A program made the translations under genes and the position numbers. The notes beneath the pieces are model-generated. The model saw nothing but the letters and a program-made list of their open reading frames with translations. It ran no database searches and was not told the origin of the DNA. A stretch of DNA of 64,000 bases from Liolophura sinensis. Its lineage: Eukaryota; Mollusca; Polyplacophora; Chitonida; Chitonidae. Positions 22,996-34,319 of the stretch are shown here, one piece after another (the stretch's first letter is position 1; each line of letters starts with the position of its first letter). The DNA is taken from NCBI RefSeq assembly GCF_032854445.1, contig NC_088303.1, positions 8,069,501 through 8,133,500 of the forward strand. The letters are read 5' to 3'.

Positions 22996-23421
22996 AATAT
23001 CCCACTGAGATATCCAAGAAGACCATACAACCTTTTTCTTTTATACGATTTTAAACATTTGTTGTGACGTCAATCCTTTACCGAAGGATGGCTGGCCTTC
23101 TTTCATGCGCAGTTGAATATGCGCATCCACAGTCTTTGGCTCAGAAAATTTACGGTGCCTTATACAAATGACTTCTGTTCAATAATAAGTGTTATGCAGG
23201 TAAGGGTAAGTCCACATACATAAACTGGCAATTCTTGAAAAAATTAGGTAGAGTCATAGTATGATTCTATTGTGTTGTTTCAGTGTGAGAACAATTGTAG
23301 CTGTGGATTCTTGAAAAAGAATTAACGAGGCGCGAAGCTACAGTTACTTCTGCTTTCTCCGTAACTTAATAGATCTTGCATTATGTACAGACTTCAATTT
23401 CAGTTGGTTTGCGTTTGCTGT
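22996..23421. other. Flank of Gypsy C, nothing recognised
   Basis: AT-rich sequence without a coding frame, SINE or recognisable repeat. Confidence 0.45.
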
Positions 23422-23836
23422 TACGAGCCAACGTCTTTTGGAGTTGACGACATTTATTTGAATCAGAGATAACCACAACCAATTGCATCACAATGTAACA
23501 GTCAAAACATTTGTGAAGAGTGAAACAGTGGTATGAGGCAAGTGACCAGGGAATGTTACCTATTTGTTACTTCATGAGGTCGATAATGCGAAAAGTCTTA
23601 CAGTACACCACCACACCACTAGGGAACACAGCCACCTGACTGGACTGGTATTAGTCTGTAACCTTACTTATAACAGCATCACAACTGCTCACTGAGGGCT
23701 TAACATGTCACAGGTTCTGACATCTGCCTGATCAGATATGACCTGCTCACGTTGTAATCTGCCGATGAGTAACTTTCTTACATAACATGGCAAAAGAACG
23801 TCACCAAGGGGAGCTTACTCTAACTGACCCGTCACA
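23422..23836 (-). repeat. 3' LTR of Gypsy C
   Basis: On the minus strand it begins TGTGACGGGTCAG and aligns with 28,561-28,982; shared words include CACTAGGGAACACAGCCACC (plus-strand sense). The inner edge next to coding sequence carries a purine run (AAAAAGTGG) that may be the polypurine tract. Confidence 0.82.
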
Positions 23837-24081
23837 TACACCACTTTTTGACAATAATCATATCCTTATGATTACAGCAACATATTTACAAATAAGTCCT
23901 AGTTCTCCATTACTGAAGAGCATATCTAGGAAGCCTGAAGGGATAAGAATACACACCAGTATTCGTTGTGTCTAGGTAGCGCGGTTCTACAGGAGGTGAG
24001 AGACAAGAAACAGCAGCTAAAGTCAACTCTTGGTCACCATGCTGTAGGTTCATTAGATCTGCCACAGGGGCGGGCTCCACA

Positions 24082-24460
24082 CTAGTTGGAATTCCGGGAT
24101 AAATGGTAACAGTTCAAAAATACTCTGGTTGCACCTGATGTGCTGACTGTGTCCTGTCGATGCATCACCCTGGCTTTGGGTTGTGTTGGAGACTTATGCG
24201 GTGCCACTGGAGTTAACTGTGCCAACTCGACGAGTAGGGCCAATGCCGGTTGCTGGTTCAACAGTCTAAACTCCATCCTGTGCTCCAGGATCTTGAACAC
24301 TTCTGTCAGCGATCTTGTGTCTGCCTTGAGGATGAGAAGGGATGTAGACTTGGGTACTGACGCTGAGTGAGATGCTCCTAACATCAGCATCATGGCGTCT
24401 CTTGCGGGCTGCCGACTTTATATCAAGTCGATGCTGTACTGGTTGTCTAGCATGCCACAT
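24082..24460 (-). pseudogene. Gypsy C integrase C-terminal region
   Basis: Two overlapping minus-strand frames are rich in basic residues, as in the tails of Gypsy integrases, but I recognise no conserved chromodomain block. Position after the core is the main support. Confidence 0.35.
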
Positions 24461-24544
24461 TCTAGCTTGGTCTCTGGTTACCCAATCTTAGTACAAGTCC
24501 TCATCTGTGTTTTCTTCTGGCTCTTCTTCCACCAGGCCAAGGAG

Positions 24545-25185
24545 TCAGGAAGGAACCCTGTGCTTCCAAATGACAAACATCAAACAGAATGGTGCATAGT
24601 CAGGACTGCTGTGTGGTGTAGCAGTATATGCGTAACACAGTTCCGTTAAGTAGTCCGGCCATCGTTTGTTCTGCGATTCAGGTAGAGTACATAACAAATT
24701 GTGTAGCGTTCGACTGAATCTCTCAGTCTGTCCATTCCTTTCTGGATGGTATGCAGTGGCTTGCACCTTGGCAACAGTCGATGTACGCTGGTCACAAGGT
24801 GCAAAAGCGACAGAAAACTGTGAAAACCAGTCCGTAATCACTAATACATTCTCCATCCCGTTACTGGTTTTATCGAGCAAGGTGTAATCAGTGGAGACTA
24901 CTTCTAGTGGTTTGCCGGCACCAAGTCGACCCAAGCCTGACTTATCTGGATGGAATGGGCCCTTAGCGGGAACACAACGTTCACAACTCTTGATGCACCT
25001 GCTGGCTTAAGCCATGGAACCAACACCTTTCTTTTAACAGTGCCTCTATCCGTTCCAGTCTCTGGTGCCCCAAACGGTCGTGAAGAGCCTGAATGCTTCT
25101 CTCTGTAGACAAATAGGATCAGACATTTCACCTTGTCTTCATCTCCCTGAACAACACGCCATTCTTGGAAACTGTACGGTCCCAC
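24545..25185 (-). pseudogene. Gypsy C integrase with core deletion
   Basis: The frame at 25,185-24,904 covers the zinc-domain region (CLILFVYREKHSG), in poor shape. The core (24,934-24,545) has VVSTDYTLLD and ITDWFSQF (first catalytic Asp), then jumps straight to TAYHPERNGQTERFSRTL with the catalytic Glu. The stretch that should hold the second Asp is missing (roughly 40 residues), so this is a deletion inside the core. It ends with YLTELCYAYTATPHSS. Confidence 0.8.
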
Positions 25186-25219
25186 TGCTGCAATAGCCTC
25201 TGTACTGTCTTTGGTTCCT

Positions 25220-25819
25220 TCATTTGTTCAACTGTTGTTGATCTTCGCTGCAGCTTACGGTACTGACCATCTGCTCAGAGTCCCAGGATTGAAATCCACT
25301 AGCACAAGTGTTGTCTGTTATCTGTGGATCAGCTGCAATAGTAGCCACAGCACACGCACACTGTAGAGCACTGCACATAACTTCGTCTGGATGTTCGATT
25401 CCACTACCAACTGGATACCCGGGCAGTCTAGACAAGACGTCAGCATTTACATTGGATTTTCCTGACCTGTACTTGAATGTCGTGTTGAAGCTTGCCAGAT
25501 CATTCACCCATCGCTGCTCCATGGCAGAAACTTTGCTCTTAGCCATGAGGTATGTGAGTGGATTATTATCCGTGACGACTTCGGAGGCAGCTCCAAGAAG
25601 ATATTCACGAAACTTTTCGCAAACAGCCCATTTTAAAGCTTGGAGTTCAATTTTCTCGCTGGAATAACCCGCTTGTCTTTCCGGGTTCCGCAAACCACGA
25701 GATGCATAAGATATCACCCGGACATGTCCATCTTGTACCTGACTTAATACTGCTCCTAGACCAACATTACTAGCATCGGTTTCCAAGATGAACAGTTTAG
25801 TGAAGTTGGGGTATGCCAA
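25220..25819 (-). pseudogene. Gypsy C RNase H domain
   Basis: A 199-codon frame has FILETDASNVGLGAVLSQ (first catalytic D), YSSEKIELQALKWAV (catalytic E), VVTDNNPLTYL (third D) and VADLASFNTTFKYRSGKSNVNADVLSR-like sequence ending in N-x-x-A-D-x-L-S-R. All four RNase H landmarks are present. It lies in frame order between RT and integrase. Confidence 0.88.
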
Positions 25820-26500
25820 GACAGGGCTACTTCACCTTCAGCTACTCAAATGCCACCTGGCATTCAACATCCGAAAGCTTCACGATATCACAGTTTTTTA
25901 CTGGCTGATTACGTCGACCTTTCATGGTGTCCCCACATCTCGCGAGGAGATTAAACAATGGAGAGGCAATTCCAGCGAAGTTAAACAGAAAACGTCTGTA
26001 GTACGAGGCTAAGCCCAGAAAAAACTAAACTGAAGAGGTGTCTGAGGTGCAGGCCAACTGGAAACAACTTTTCTGGATCGGTTTTATCTCCATCCGCTGA
26101 GATGATAAGTCCAAGAAATGGAACTTCTGTTCAAAACATTTTACACTTTGAAGGTTCTACTTTAAGCCCATGTTCCTTCAATTTCCACAGCACAACCTCT
26201 AGATGATGTAGGGCTACCTGGCCATACCATGATGTCATCCAAGTACACGAAGAAACGTTCCATCAATTCATCTCGAAAAATATGGGTCATCAATCTTTTT
26301 AAAGTTGCCGGTGCATTTGAAAGTCCAAAGGGCATACGGTTGTACTCATAAACACCGAAACTCTTTGTAAACGCTGTCTTATGCTTATCCTTTGCATCGA
26401 CTGCAATCTGGTTGTATGCGAATTTAAGATCGATGGTAGAAAACTGTTGGGCACCAGCTATAAGATCATGGGGTAAATGGATATACATCTCGGACAGTCT
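25820..26500 (-). pseudogene. Gypsy C reverse transcriptase core
   Basis: The best frame (26,488-26,162) carries FSTIDLKFAYNQIAVD (motif A with D), KTAFTKSFGVYEYNRMPFGLSNAPATLKRLM (motif B) and FFVYLDDIMVW with the catalytic YLDD. Upstream and downstream parts continue in shifted frames (for example the VIIDYRRLI-like region near 26,510). The active-site residues are intact, the frame is not. Confidence 0.85.
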
Positions 26501-27530
26501 TGCTGATGAGGCGTCGATAATCGATGCATATACTTAATTCACTGGACTTTTTCCAAACTAGTACAGGTGGGGCTGCGCAGCTTGAAGGACTTTGACGTAT
26601 TACTCCACTGTGCAACAATTCCTTAATATGTTCTTTCACAGCAGAAAGGTGACGAGGAGGAATTCAACGATATGGTTGAGAAATGGGTGCACTGTCAGTT
26701 GTGTGGATACGGTGCTTTATAGTTTGGGTTCGCCCAAGTCCAGGCGAGTCTACTTCCACATAATCACTAAGTAGCTGTTTTGCATGGTTAAGTTCCCTCA
26801 AAGATAGAAAGGTCTGGAAGTGGTGTGTCCCTTAGTAACTTAACATTGCACCTGTCCACAACAATGTTGTTACATTCAACAATTCACAATGCCAATTCAC
26901 AATCACTGTGACACCAATTCTGGCTCTAGGTGGAAGCCAAACATCAGTCTGGGTCAGGTTAACCACCTCCACGCAACCTGTGGAAACTGTTGGAACAGCC
27001 CGGGGTGCGGTGATTCCATAAGCGGTTCAGTGACTACATTGTTGCCTCTGGGTAGGCCAGAACAAGAAATCCTAGAGAGTGTGAGAATGCTGGTACCAAA
27101 GCAGGGTGATTTCCAGCAACACTTGCAAACTTTGGTGTGGTTTTGACCTCCACTGAAATACTGGATGACTGACTGGACAAAAACTTAAAAGTTGGAATCC
27201 TACTGAGAACGTTCATGCCAAGAATACCTGGTCTCCTGTCGAGCTTACCCGAAGGATCAGGCTTGTACACCGACATCATCAACCACTGTACCCATTACCA
27301 TTAGAGCTGTTCTCAAGTGTCCCAAATATGGCAACTCTAGTCCGTTCGCAGCAGTAAGGTGCAACCAACGATCTGGATCCAAATTCTTTTAAGCGAAATG
27401 TCTCCAAAAGTGCCCCTCTGTCATTGTAGAGGTTTGTGAACCTGTACCCAGTAAACACACCATAGGGATGCCGGCAATCTCTGCCTCCAATTCGGGACGG
27501 TTGCCGACAAGCAGATGTCAAAACTCACTA
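26500..27530 (-). pseudogene. Gypsy C protease region
   Basis: A frame near 27,500-27,400 reads IAGIPMVCLLGTGSQTSTM. Gypsy proteases have D-T-G-S here, and the catalytic Asp is replaced by Gly (about 27,452-27,441). Further on (27,282-27,034) RRPGILGMNVLSR matches the protease C-terminal I-L-G-x-(D/N) block. The remainder toward 26,500, leading into RT, is too broken to follow. Confidence 0.6.
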
Positions 27531-27783
27531 CCAGTTGTGTCTCTTTAACCGTTATCGGTCAAATTCACTGCTGCCCCTTAACAAGAAGCGTTTGTCTTTT
27601 GCTCGTCATCTCTCTTTTTCTTGCGATATTCCTTTTTAACATGCCCTATTTTAAACAATAAAAACATTTAACATTGTTATGAGGCTTAACAATGGGTGCA
27701 GCAGACTGCTGCTGTGAAACTAACACAGGTTCTACCTTGGAATTATCTACCAGTTGCTGAGTTAATTGAATTAGAGTTCTTGC

Positions 27784-28188
27784 CTATCTTGGAGCTTTGT
27801 CTACAGTCTGTTCGCGTACCTTCGTAACCGCACCACCGGAGTCGGGACATTCACTCCAGGCGAGTTCTCGAAATTTGCTAAACAAAAATTCACTTTGATC
27901 GCGAACACGACGCTGCAGGAACTGTCGCGATGAAGGCTGGCAAATATCATCCGCCAACTGCGATTTGAGACGTTTCGCACGCTCTGCTTTGGAGAGTTCA
28001 GTTTTCTCAATCATGGTCATAAGAGCCTGTGCATACTCGGTCAAACTCTCAGATGGAAACTGAAACCAATTCAGAAAGTCCCTAAGGATTTGTCCTTCTG
28101 TAGCGCGGCTGTCAAATACGTCGCGCATGATCTGGAACAAGTGTTCACTTGTCCTTGGAGATTCCTGCCGGATCTCCTCTTCAGCCAT
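27784..28188 (-). pseudogene. Gypsy C gag fragment
   Basis: A 134-codon frame contains the retrotransposon gag (UBN2-like) pattern: LFQIMRDVFDSR, QILRDFLNWFQFPSESLTEYAQAL, and a later helical block RAKRLKSQLADDICQPS. Further downstream (27,700-27,600), in another frame and with a stop, VKCFYCLK then GMLKR corresponds to a CCHC knuckle that has lost residues. Gag would form the particle. Confidence 0.75.
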
Positions 28189-28542
28189 GTCTATTAAATA
28201 GTCCCTAAGAATTGCACAGCGGTTTCACCGCGCACAATCTATGATGCCGGATCTTCCTTCTTACCATGGTTCGGAAGTTTTACAGCTGGTGGAAACATGA
28301 CACGCGTAGGTGGACACGGGTGCAGGTGCACCTCCCTGTCCATTCCGAGCTTGTCGCAGGGCCAGACGAAGATCGCTTATCTCGCGACGAAGATTATCCA
28401 ACTCATTCTGCGCTTCCACTACCTTGAGGAATATCCCCAAATTGGTCGGCTCCCTCCAGCGACGTGGTCCTTGATTTTCGTCTTCGGGTCACTTAAAGCC
28501 TCCCTCCCTGGTCCTGCCACTGTTCACTGTTGCTACCCTGAT

Positions 28543-28558
28543 CCCATTTCTGACACCA
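28543..28558 (-). promoter_or_regulatory. Primer binding site of Gypsy C
   Basis: On the minus strand TGGTGTCAGAAATGGG begins two bases after the LTR end CA. TGGTGTCAGAA is a common Gypsy primer site; tRNA identity was not determined. Confidence 0.75.
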
Positions 28559-28560
28559 TT

Positions 28561-28982
28561 TGTGAGCCAACAACGTCTTTTGGGGTGGACAACATTTATT
28601 TCAATCAGAGATAGCGACAACCAATGCCATCACAGTGTGACAGTGAAAACAGAAGAGTGAAACAGCGACAACTGACCTGGGAATGTTCCTGGTCCGTTAT
28701 TTCATACTGAGGTCGATAGTCTGGCATCGCGTATAGTACACCACGACACCACTAGGGAACACAGCCACCTGACTGGACTGGTATTAACCTTAGTTAAAAC
28801 AGCATTACAATTGCTCACTGAAGGCTTAAGATGTCACAGGTTCTGACATCTTCCTGTGATTATTTCAGCTGCCTGATCAGATGTGACCTGCCCACGCTGT
28901 AATCTGCAGGAAGAGTAACTTTCTTACATAACATGGCAAAAGAACGTCACCAAGTGGAGATTACTATAAATGATCCGTCACA
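28561..28982 (-). repeat. 5' LTR of Gypsy C
   Basis: On the minus strand it starts TGTGACGGATC and ends GGCTCACA, with TG...CA ends. It is the partner of 23,422-23,836, with an extra TTCCTGTGATTATTTCAG-like stretch near 28,851-28,870. Confidence 0.85.
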
Positions 28983-31016
28983 CTGTTTTAAATTTTAACA
29001 TGCCTGTGCGAAGTAAGGAGAGGTATTGTGAACAGGGAATCAGATGCTGTCGGTGGCGGTGGCGATGTTCAGTTTGGTTAAAGTTTTTGGACAATCGTAG
29101 GGTTGCAGATTTGTGTCTCAGAGAGCAAGGAAGATTTTTTCCCTCATAGCTCAACAATTCAAACAGTTGTAGGTGACACCCATATAGTACATGGATTGTC
29201 AAATGCCGTATATATCATTGTGGTTGGCATATCAAAGACCACTGCCTTCAATTTGTACACCAACTCTCCACTGTCTTTTATTACCGCATTGATTAAAACT
29301 CCATAACATACGTAGTCACTGCTCATTTCTTTCGCATGCAATAAACGGTCATAGTTCCGACAGTATAATACTTTTGGCTTTTCTTGTTGACTTAATGGCA
29401 AGAAGTTAGGACCATCTTATTAGAGAATAATATATGTGTAGACAGTGTCAGTAATTCTTTTGTAGTTTGGTTGGTCACATTTGTCCATTGCACGGTTGTT
29501 ATGGTACCCACGTGTTCATCTCCCCTACACGCACACACCATATAAATAGGAATGGTTTCGTGTCTGGGGTACAACTCCAAGTTTTCTGCATGGACAGTTT
29601 TGTTGTATCTCCATATTACTCGAATCACTCTGCCTGCCTGTCTGTCTAGACACGATTTTATCCATGCACCCCTCCCCCCACAAGCTCCTGTGCCGATTTT
29701 GTTATCATACATTTTGTTATCTTACATGTTGCCTATTATCACAACTTTTACATGCTTAACTTTAATGGCAATCTGGCAATTATTGTCACAGTTAGCCGCA
29801 TTTAAGACTTTGTCAGGTACTTAGACTTTGTCCATGCAACTCTTCCAAAAGTACTGAACAAGAACGTTTTTTCCAGCAAAATAAGCAGACAATTTCCTTA
29901 TCATCTAACTCCTGAGCATGCTTGCATTTAATTACCGCTGGGTGATTATTTTCATAATTACCCCCTTTTATGTACTTAGTGTGACAATGGACTTTCACGT
30001 CCATGCTACTCCTGCTAATGTATTGCATCAATTTCCCTGAAACTTTGTGTATATCTTCTGAACAACTACTTGCTTAATAACAATGGCAGTCAGATGATTA
30101 TTTTTATTTTCATGGTTTCTCTTATTCTAGTACATGGCGTAATAATGCTTTTCACGCATACAGCTATATGGGCAAGCTGAAGACACATTTCATTATCGAC
30201 TTAGAGTTTAATACTGAGTTCTAATGTTCTAATTCTGACATCCGGATTCTAGTTTTTGGTGGATACATACATCAGGGGTAATGACCTGTGGCATGTCAGA
30301 TTTTACCATGTTTGTGGTTATTATGGCAACTTGATCGTCGGTTTCCTAGTAGTGTATAAAATAAATAGGTATCACTTCCTGTCTGGGCCATAGCCCTCAA
30401 TTGTTTTGCCCCGGTAGATTTGATTTTTATAGAGATACATACATACAGAGGTAACAGTGGACATTTGTATAAATATTTCCGTGACTGCCATGGTCATTAT
30501 GATTTTTGGTGGCTACATATATACACCTGTGAACATTTGTATAAATATCACGTACGCGAGAAGATCTTCCAGCAACCTGCGGATGGTCGTGGGTTTCTCC
30601 CAGGCTCTGCCCGGTTTTGTCCCACCATAATGCTGGCCGCCGTCGTATAAGTGAAATATTCCTGAGTACAACGTAAAACGCCAATCAAATAAATCAAAGA
30701 AATTGTATAGATATCTCCGAGGGTGCCAAGGTCATCATGAATTTTTATTGTACATATATATGCAGAAGTGATATATATCTTGATGATGGCGACATATATA
30801 CATTCGTATACATATCTTTGTGTGATGATAATTAGTGCTCCTAAGCCCAGAACCTCATATTAAGATGACAACTATAACTCATGTTCACATATTTTGGAAA
30901 ACATTTCTTTTAAACTTGGGGCCTAGCCTGTTATTTAATCAAATCCTTTGACTAATCAATTAATCTGTAAATCAGCCAGTTTATCTGTTACCAGTTTATC
31001 TCCTTATCTGTTTCAG
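28983..31016. other. Intergenic or intron sequence with dispersed repeats
   Basis: No gene recognised. It holds three copies of a dispersed repeat with the words GGTGGATACATAC or GTCCATTGCACGGTTGTTAT (about 29,460-29,600, 30,250-30,420 and 30,430-30,545), related to 63,100-63,540, and a SINE fragment at 30,560-30,697. Just upstream of 31,017 a pyrimidine-rich stretch precedes a splice acceptor. Confidence 0.5.
30560..30697 (+). repeat. SINE 3' half (copy 5)
   Basis: Plus-strand copy covering CTTCCAGCAACCTGCGGATG to CCAATCAAATAAATC. The tRNA-like head is missing, leaving only the body and tail. Confidence 0.85.
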
Positions 31017-31190
31017 GACCCATGTGTTCTGAACTACCCCATCCATCGAATGGGCGTCGGCTGGGAGAAGATCGGCGGGTCGGAGCTTCAGTGTACTTTG
31101 AGTGTGATTCAGGTTACACTTTACAAGGTTCAGACAAACGAACTTGCGGCCCCAACGATGTGTGGGATGGAGTGATAGCATCTTGTCCTC
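31017..31190 (+). CDS. Sushi (CCP) domain exon 1
   Basis: A 174-base exon follows a polypyrimidine tract and CAG (31,014-31,016) and ends at a GTGAGT donor (31,191). It begins with two bases completing a codon and ends with one, so both introns are phase 1, the usual arrangement for shuffled CCP exons. The 58-residue reading has the CCP pattern: Cys in MCSELPHPSNGRR, VYFECDSGYTLQGS with the second Cys and the conserved GY, KRTCGPNDVWDG with third Cys then W, and ASCP with the fourth. CCP modules bind proteins or glycans in complement regulators, receptors and adhesion molecules; the full host protein is outside what can be seen. Confidence 0.9.
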
Positions 31191-33789
31191 GTGAGTATAG
31201 GCCTTTTTTCTTGTCTGTTTTTTCTGAGTGTCTGTTTTTGTGAAAACAAAATGAGAAAAAATGTCAGACTAGAAATGACTTACTAGCCACTTGACTGGCA
31301 TTAATTTTATCTTTATTGTAACAGCAAAGGTTGTTGTAGGTCTAAAGTAATTAAGGGCCTCACAAACTCAACGATTGCAGCATCCCTCGGTATTATATTA
31401 TCATGTTACAAAATCAGTCACTAAAAAACTTACCTTATTATTCTGTAGAACCCCAAGGGGTTATCTGGTGTATGTATGTAAAAGCCATATTTGGCCTGCG
31501 CTTGATGTACCTCAACGATTATTCTCAGATTTAGTGCATTTTTATTTGCCACCTTTGTCAAACGTGGTAATTGGTCCGACTATGACCTCTTCATTGAACA
31601 TCCACGTTTACCATAAGACAGGAAAAGCGGAAACATTTAAAACATTGAACAAACCGTTTTGTTGCACCCTCCAAGTCCTGTGATGAGTAAGACCAGCAAT
31701 AATTTTTGTGGTAAATTGTTCGTGTTAAAAGCCTAACTTTGAATTATGCCTTTATGAAAGTGTAGGCTTGCCAGAAACTTGCCATATGCTACCCTTGCTA
31801 GCCAAAGTGATAGTTACCCACAAACTATCCCTAAGCTCCAATCTGAAACAAGGCTAGCTAACCCTGTAAATTAGCTTAATATTTAGATCCCTATTTGCTA
31901 ATACTATATACCCTTGTTAGCTTTTGGCCATTAGTCTATAAAATACCCTGGCTATCTTGCACCAGCTAAACCAGGCCATCTGGTGCTATTTACCCTGACT
32001 AGCTCTGACAAGCTATCATGGCAAATTCCTACAAATTACCCTGGCTAGCTCCCACAAGGTACCCTAGCTAGCTTGTACTCACTCTCACGACCTTGATCAA
32101 ATTGAAAGTGGCTAGCTTGCTGTGAGGTCCTTGGAAGCTCCCGGTACAGATAATATGTTTGCACAACTTAGCCATGGTAGTTACTTGTGGCACCAGCAGG
32201 CCCAAGTTACCAGCACAAGTCAGTCTGTGTAGCTGAAGCAAGTTCCATTGGGTAGCTAGTGCTAGCTATCAACCTGACACTGCTCACTTGCTCTTTTGAA
32301 TGCTGGAATATTTAAGCAGGAACCTAACCTGTTTTCACTTTCAAGGGATTTTAATATACCCTCACACATCAGAGTTTAACTTAAAATTCTTCGATCATCT
32401 ATTAACACACAAACACTGGGATACAAGCTTATGCCCACCTTTACTGACAGCTGAATAAAAATATTGTAAATCTTCAACCTTTTCCACCAGTAAAGCACAT
32501 TTTCTGCGAAATTTATGCATACAGTTTTTATGTAAATGACGCTAAAAAAGAGTTATTTGTGTCATTAAAGATGCCAACTTTATGAAACTGTAGTAATTCT
32601 TTCACTACATACCACAGCTGTCTCAAAATATTTGTTCCAGAGGCGGTTAAAAAGGTTGAAGAAATAGTGTAATGTTTAGAAATACGCCCTGCACAACACT
32701 AATTCTGTTCTCCTTTAGAACCTGTCAAAGAGGCTGATAACTTTTCACCAGAACAAAGCCTGCAAAGTAGTAAAAACTTTTGCACTTGAATAATTCAGTT
32801 AGTCAATTATTTTATTTATGTTTTATTTGAATCAGATGCATTCACAAAACCTGGGGGGATGAGATAAGCCTGGATTAGTAATATTCAATAACCCATAAAA
32901 TTATGTGTAAAGATTGTCCATTGTTCATGAAAACAGCAGTGGGGAGTTTTATGTTCATGACAAAGACTTACTTACTCTTCCATCTCTCCAAAGCCTCAGT
33001 AACTATTTCATTTTAATACAACCGTTCGTGATTATAATATTTATTCCCCGAAATTAGTCTTTTCACAATCTTATTACATCTCTATGTGGAATACTTCAGC
33101 TGATATGCAACACCTGAGTATTTTACAGTTTCTAGGTAACTGTGGCGCCATCCTTTTGTCACAGCAACAACAGCCAGACAAAAAGGAAAATGCATGTATT
33201 AATGAAATCTGAATGAGGTCTTAAAATCTGTGCAAACATACATGTATTTATGAATACAATGTTTTTTGACAATCTAGAAATGATAATAATAATAATAATT
33301 ATTCTTTATTTCAGATTGAATAGTCCAGATCACAAATTAACAAAAAATAAATGACTTGGTCTAGTCTGAAAAGTTAAAAAGCCATACAGTTATTATAGTA
33401 TTCCTATTAGTCATCTTGTCAAAATACGTTGAAGCATAAACTTACCAGTTACTGCCAACTGGCTCCCAGCTGCTAGAGAACGGGAACTTAGCAAGGGCAG
33501 TCAGCAATAAATGTTCGAGTTCTTTTAACCAACTGGCCTCAGACCCCCATTAATTTCCATAAGCGAAAATGTTAACGTCTAGCGCTGTAGCTCAGTCACA
33601 AGCATTCTGTGGCCAATAAGCTTTGGTGCATACCTGGCCCAGCCTGGGAGAAAACAAGCCATAAAAGTCTTGACATAAGTTGACCGTCAAAATCTGGACC
33701 TTTCCATGCCGGCAACTGGAAGGCGTGCCTAGCAACGCCAAGGGGACGTCACTCGCAGCCTCATCACTACCTCACACCTTGTGTTCTCT
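31191..33789. other. Intron with a GCTAGC-rich degenerate repeat
   Basis: Non-coding. Between about 31,760 and 32,290 words such as CCCTGGCTAGCTC and AGCTAGC recur every 30-45 bases in an imperfect array. A short ATA/ATT microsatellite lies near 33,281-33,304. No transposase or RT is seen. Confidence 0.55.
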
Positions 33790-34099
33790 CACCCAGAATT
33801 TCAAACTTTCATCAATAAAGCTCATACCTCCCCAAAGTTTAGACAGTTTCCAGCATTTTAATACTAAGCATGCACCTGTACAACAAAAATGGACGCCTGG
33901 GAGCAAAAAAAGACTTTATACCCTAAAATTCAAGGAACAACAATCACCCAGAATTTCAAACTTTCATCAATAAAGCTCATATCTCCTCAAAGTTTAAACA
34001 GTTTCCAGCATTTTAATACCAAGCATGCACCTGTACACCAAAAATGGACGCCTGGGAGTAAAAAAAGACTTTATACCCTAAAATTCACAGAACTACATT
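33790..34099 (+). repeat. Two-unit tandem duplication, 155-bp period
   Basis: 33,790-33,944 and 33,945-34,099 share CACCCAGAATTTCAAACTTT at their starts and GACTTTATACCCTAAAATTC near their ends, with only scattered differences. No coding role is apparent. Confidence 0.85.
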
Positions 34100-34319
34100 C
34101 GAAAAACGGAAGTTGTGATGGGGGCCTGTGTCCACCTTGTACAAGTCATCATCATCGGCCCACTCTCCTCTGCATTACTACTTTCGGTCAGTAGAAAATT
34201 CTAGTATGTTATTGGATATAATCCCGAGGCGTGGAGCGTGCGCATAAGTTAGCCCCATCTATCGAGATGAACAACCGAAGAAAGTGGTTTCACACACCAA
34301 AAAATTATCAGGGCTCATA

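Larger units (their letters stand above)
23422..28982 (-). mobile_element. Ty3/Gypsy retrotransposon C, nearly full length
   Basis: Two LTRs (23,422-23,836 and 28,561-28,982) flank, on the minus strand, gag (28,188-27,784), protease, reverse transcriptase, RNase H and integrase in Gypsy order. A primer binding site sits next to the upstream LTR. CTGT lies directly outside both LTR ends (23,418-23,421 and 28,983-28,986), a likely target duplication. The LTRs differ at many positions and by small indels, so insertion is old. Coding regions carry stops, frame changes and an integrase deletion. Confidence 0.88.

Noticed and set aside
33590-33625. Possible tRNA gene (TAGCTCAGTCA)
   Set aside because: A box-A-like word only; no box B, no cloverleaf.
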